Below are positions 5,728-8,001 of a stretch of 8,001 nucleotides of DNA, piece by piece; position 1 is the stretch's first letter, and the number at the start of each line of letters is the position of its first letter. The stretch is from Desulfobulbus sp. (GTDB lineage: Bacteria > Desulfobacterota > Desulfobulbia > Desulfobulbales > Desulfobulbaceae), in assembly GCA_030602145.1 (NCBI GenBank), contig JAUWAH010000092.1, positions 1 through 8,001 on the forward strand, read 5' to 3'. A program made the translations under genes and the position numbers. A model generated the notes under the pieces. The model had not been told where the DNA came from and made no database searches. It saw nothing but the letters and a program-made list of their open reading frames with translations.

Positions 5728-6447
5728 ATGAAAACATTAGCAACATGGTGTCTGGCAACCGCAACCGTTCTCCTTCTCCAGGGGAACGCTTGGGCACTGC
5801 CCATGGCTGGCGATGATAAGGTTAAACTCTATGACAATCCTGGTCACGGCACCTCCCTGGGCGGAACATTCAAGGTTGATGTCCTCGGCAATAGCACCGA
5901 GGTCGACTATATCAGCTTCTGCCTGGAGAGGTATGAAACTATAAATGTTTCAACACTAAAATCTAGCACGATTTATGAAATCGACTCCGTGGCAGATTAC
6001 GCCACCAACGGAGGAGGCCTGGATAGAGGTGCAATATGGGAGGATAATGAACCTCGGGATTACGTCAGCGAAAAAACCAAGTGGGTTTTCTGGAATTATA
6101 TCCAGGGCACCCTGGATTTCAGCAGCACGACGGACTCCAACGAGAAGGCCAATGCCGTTCAGTATGCCATCTGGGTTTTGGAAGAGGAAATGAAATATGG
6201 CGAATTGAATAGTTACGGCTCCTTGTACACCGACCTCTATAATTCCTGGTTCCCCAACTCGACCAAAGATTACTCCATCGATGGCATCGTCAAGGTCCTG
6301 AATTTGAGCGACATGAATGGCAAAAAAGCGCAAAGCCAGCTCATCGGCGAAGCAGCACCAGTCCCCGAACCCACCACCATGCTGCTCTTCGGCACCGGCC
6401 TGATCGGTCTGGCCGGCATGGCCCGGCGGCGACAGAAGGTTGACTGA
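5728..6447 (+). CDS. PEP-CTERM sorting-domain protein with thioester-like Cys/Gln motifs
   Basis: This 239-residue exported protein has a Sec signal peptide (residues 1-23, MKTLATW then a hydrophobic core, probable cut after AWA). It ends in a classic PEP-CTERM tail: VPEP (212-215), hydrophobic helix TTMLLFGTGLIGLAG (216-230) and a basic end MARRRQK. Exosortase recognises this tail, cuts it and releases the protein to the outer surface or matrix. The middle has no catalytic signature that I recognise. It holds FCLE with Cys65, the only cysteine after the signal peptide, and AVQYAIW with Gln145. This pair resembles the Cys and Gln motifs of internal-thioester adhesin domains, as seen in many PEP-CTERM proteins with an FC...LQ.AIW pattern. 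The gene looks lower in GC than its neighbours. It has its own sigma-54 promoter, strong Shine-Dalgarno and terminator, so it is probably monocistronic. No exosortase is nearby. Confidence 0.92.
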   Translation: MKTLATWCLATATVLLLQGNAWALPMAGDDKVKLYDNPGHGTSLGGTFKVDVLGNSTEVDYISFCLERYETINVSTLKSSTIYEIDSVADYATNGGGLDRGAIWEDNEPRDYVSEKTKWVFWNYIQGTLDFSSTTDSNEKANAVQYAIWVLEEEMKYGELNSYGSLYTDLYNSWFPNSTKDYSIDGIVKVLNLSDMNGKKAQSQLIGEAAPVPEPTTMLLFGTGLIGLAGMARRRQKVD

Positions 6448-6477
6448 CCGGATCCACCAAACAATCCCGCCAAGCAC

Positions 6478-6507
6478 AGGCAAGCCTTCGGGCTTGCCTT
6501 TTTTTTT
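6478..6507 (+). terminator. Intrinsic terminator of the PEP-CTERM gene
   Basis: AGGCAAGCC (6478-6486) pairs perfectly with GGCTTGCCT (6491-6499) around a TTCG tetraloop, and a run of nine T (6499-6507) follows. It lies 30 bases after the stop codon. This is a textbook rho-independent terminator and separates the gene from aat. Confidence 0.95.
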
Positions 6508-6656
6508 GGCCAGGGTAGGATGCCGGATGTCCCTATCCGTCTACATGAACGCATTGGTTCCGGCGAGGGTGCCATGCCGGAGTGCCAAGCTTACATGGTT
6601 CGTTGTGGCCGGCCAATCTGGTCCAGCCATGCTGGTTCGTTACCGCCCGAGTGGTC

Positions 6657-7373
6657 ATGCCCGTTTTCCGTTTGATCGACGCCCCCATCTTTCCGGCTCC
6701 CGAATTGGCCGAACCCGACGGTCTGCTGGCCATCGGCGGCGACCTGCACCCGGCTCGGCTGCTCAGGGCCTACAGCCAGGGGATCTTCCCCTGGTACTCC
6801 GAAGGCGACCCGATCCTGTGGTGGTCGCCATCACCCCGGCTGGTGCTCTTCCCGGAAGAATTTCACCTGCCCAGGCGCCTTCAGCGCACCATCGCCGGCG
6901 GCATCTTCACCGTCACCGCCGACACCGCCTTCGCCCAGGTAATCAGGGCCTGCGCCACCTCCTCGGGACGTCGAGAACAGGGCACCTGGATCACGCCGGA
7001 AATGGAGCAGGCCTACTGCCGATTGCACCAGCTCGGCTTTGCCCATTCCATCGAATGCTGGCGGGATGGGGAGTTGGCCGGCGGCCTGTACGGCGTCTGT
7101 CTGGACAGGATTTTTTTCGGCGAATCGATGTTCACCCGGATCACCGACGGTTCCAAGGTGGCGCTGGCTGCCCTGGTCCACCAGGCCGTGCACTGCAACA
7201 TCGCCATGATCGACTGCCAGATGACCACCGACCACCTGCTCCGTTTCGGCGCCCGGGAGCTTGGCCGCGAACAGTTTCAAACCCAACTCGACCTGCACAT
7301 CGATCAATGCCTGCCGCAAAAAAAATGGGTCCTTGCCGACACGATGTCGGCAAACACCCGCGGACAGCACTGA
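6657..7373 (+). CDS. aat: Leucyl/phenylalanyl-tRNA-protein transferase (Aat)
   Basis: Aat moves Leu or Phe from a charged tRNA onto proteins with N-terminal Arg or Lys, marking them for ClpS/ClpAP degradation by the N-end rule in the cytosol. With the ATG at 6657 the protein begins MPVFRLIDAPIFPAPELAEP and is 238 residues, close to the E. coli length of about 234. Family motifs are clear: DGLLAIGGDL (21-30), YSQGIFPWYSEG (39-50), WWSPSPR (55-61), WITPEM (111-116), and DRIFFGESMF (140-149) followed by DGSKVAL. The reading frame is open back to an ATG at 6582, but those extra 25 residues (SLHGSLWPANL and onward) are unlike any Aat N-terminus. The Shine-Dalgarno is weak, with only GAG nearby. 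It follows the PEP-CTERM terminator, so it needs its own promoter, which I could not identify in 6508-6656. It converges on the Rel-like gene with a 45-base gap. Confidence 0.95.
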   Translation: MPVFRLIDAPIFPAPELAEPDGLLAIGGDLHPARLLRAYSQGIFPWYSEGDPILWWSPSPRLVLFPEEFHLPRRLQRTIAGGIFTVTADTAFAQVIRACATSSGRREQGTWITPEMEQAYCRLHQLGFAHSIECWRDGELAGGLYGVCLDRIFFGESMFTRITDGSKVALAALVHQAVHCNIAMIDCQMTTDHLLRFGARELGREQFQTQLDLHIDQCLPQKKWVLADTMSANTRGQH

Positions 7374-7418
7374 TCGGAACTCTTTTTCCTGGACGCGGCG
7401 AAGAGAGACTGACGTCGC

Positions 7419-8001
7419 TCAGGTCTCGAGTTCAAACTCGTAGCGGAGTCCGGAGCGGGTAAAGTGGCGCTCGACCTTCTTCAACCCGTACAGATTCGCC
7501 ACCTGGAAATGGACCTCCCAGTCGCCCATCGTGGTCGGCCCTTTGCCCAGATAGACGATATCGATGACCTTCATTTCCTCGGGCGCCACCGACAGGAGCA
7601 TGAACAACCGGTTGCGGGTCGCCTGCATGACAATGATCCGCTGGTTCTTCTCGATCCGGGTCGACTTCAGTTTCCAGCGCACCTCAACCGCGTCCTCCCG
7701 CTGGAAATTGATCCTCCGCAACTGGCTACAATCCTTGCGGTGCAGAGACAGACCGCGTTCGCTGAGCAGACCGATCACGCCCTTATCCAACGGGCTCGGC
7801 TTGCAGCAGGCCGATGCCTTGATCACCACTGGGTCCAGGGTCGCCAAATCCACCCGGTTGAACACCCCGGTGGGCTGAAACAGGGTCGGCCGACCGACGT
7901 AAAGTCCATTGAGGATCTCGTAGATCAACTCGCGCAGCCGAATCCGCCCTTCGCCCAACTGCTGAAACAGCTCCTCCATGGAGTGGATATCGAAATAGGT
8001 G
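7419..8001 (-). CDS. RelA/SpoT-family (p)ppGpp synthetase/hydrolase, C-terminal fragment
   Basis: This is the C-terminal regulatory part of a long Rel-type protein, which controls the alarmone (p)ppGpp in the stringent response. The frame is open to the right edge (reading TYFDIHSMEELF), so the ATG at 7979 is internal and the gene starts outside the window. After a segment resembling the linker before the CC domain (MEELFQQLGEGRI), the zinc-finger/CC domain appears as VIKASACCKPSPLDKGVIG with GLSLHRKDC. The Cys pair lies at 7803-7808 and the later His and Cys are present. The last 70 or so residues (RIIVMQATRNRLFMLLS through YGLKKVERHF) fit a diverged ACT domain. The synthetase, hydrolase and TGS domains are out of view, so the subtype (Rel, RelA, SpoT) is undecided. 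The usual PGD of the CC domain reads PLD here. Confidence 0.75.
   Translation of the reverse strand, partial: TYFDIHSMEELFQQLGEGRIRLRELIYEILNGLYVGRPTLFQPTGVFNRVDLATLDPVVIKASACCKPSPLDKGVIGLLSERGLSLHRKDCSQLRRINFQREDAVEVRWKLKSTRIEKNQRIIVMQATRNRLFMLLSVAPEEMKVIDIVYLGKGPTTMGDWEVHFQVANLYGLKKVERHFTRSGLRYEFELET

Noticed and set aside
7405..7427. Hairpin GAGACTGA and TCAGGTCTC over the end of the Rel-like gene
   Set aside because: The stem has a bulge and no T-run follows on either strand, so it is not supported as a terminator for aat or the Rel-like gene.
1..8001. Mobile elements, CRISPR arrays and structural RNA genes
   Set aside because: No transposase or integrase motifs, terminal inverted repeats, regularly spaced repeats, tRNA or rRNA were recognised.

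Overview
The window is high-GC, tightly packed bacterial chromosome and reads as a Gram-negative. It carries a lipoprotein deacetylase, a SPOR-domain ATPase, long-chain polyprenyl diphosphate synthase, MEP-pathway IspH and a PEP-CTERM surface protein, with a typical -24/-12 promoter. Gene styles fit a deltaproteobacterium (Desulfobacterota, perhaps a Desulfobulbales relative). That taxonomic guess rests on overall protein appearance and should be held loosely.

Layout. Positions 1-2702 hold a rightward cluster: the C-terminal end of a DinG-family helicase, a long-chain trans-polyprenyl diphosphate synthase, and a lipoprotein of the divergent polysaccharide deacetylase (YibQ-like) family, with gaps of 29 and 13 bases. 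Facing it on the minus strand are ispH (2738-3658) and, upstream of ispH, a membrane-anchored AAA ATPase with a SPOR-like C-terminus (3724-5148). Positions 5149-5727 form a 579-base divergent intergenic region with no convincing gene. Next come a PEP-CTERM protein (5728-6447) ending at a strong intrinsic terminator, aat (leucyl/phenylalanyl-tRNA-protein transferase, 6657-7373), and on the minus strand the C-terminal part of a RelA/SpoT-type (p)ppGpp enzyme running off the right edge.

Most of the window is housekeeping: isoprenoid synthesis (ispH and the prenyl synthase), envelope remodelling (deacetylase, SPOR ATPase), N-end-rule protein tagging (aat), helicase and stringent response.

The unusual part is 5149-6507. 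The PEP-CTERM gene has a near-consensus sigma-54 promoter (GG-N10-GC), a strong Shine-Dalgarno, a leader hairpin followed by a T-tract, and its own terminator, so it is a self-contained regulated unit. A weaker sigma-54-like site faces the other way towards the AAA-SPOR gene, and a similar dyad-like element occurs twice between the two promoters. The PEP-CTERM protein has one cysteine in its mature part, in an FCL motif, followed 80 residues later by VQYAIW. This pair resembles the Cys and Gln motifs of internal-thioester adhesin domains. No exosortase lies in the window; it would have to be elsewhere in the genome.
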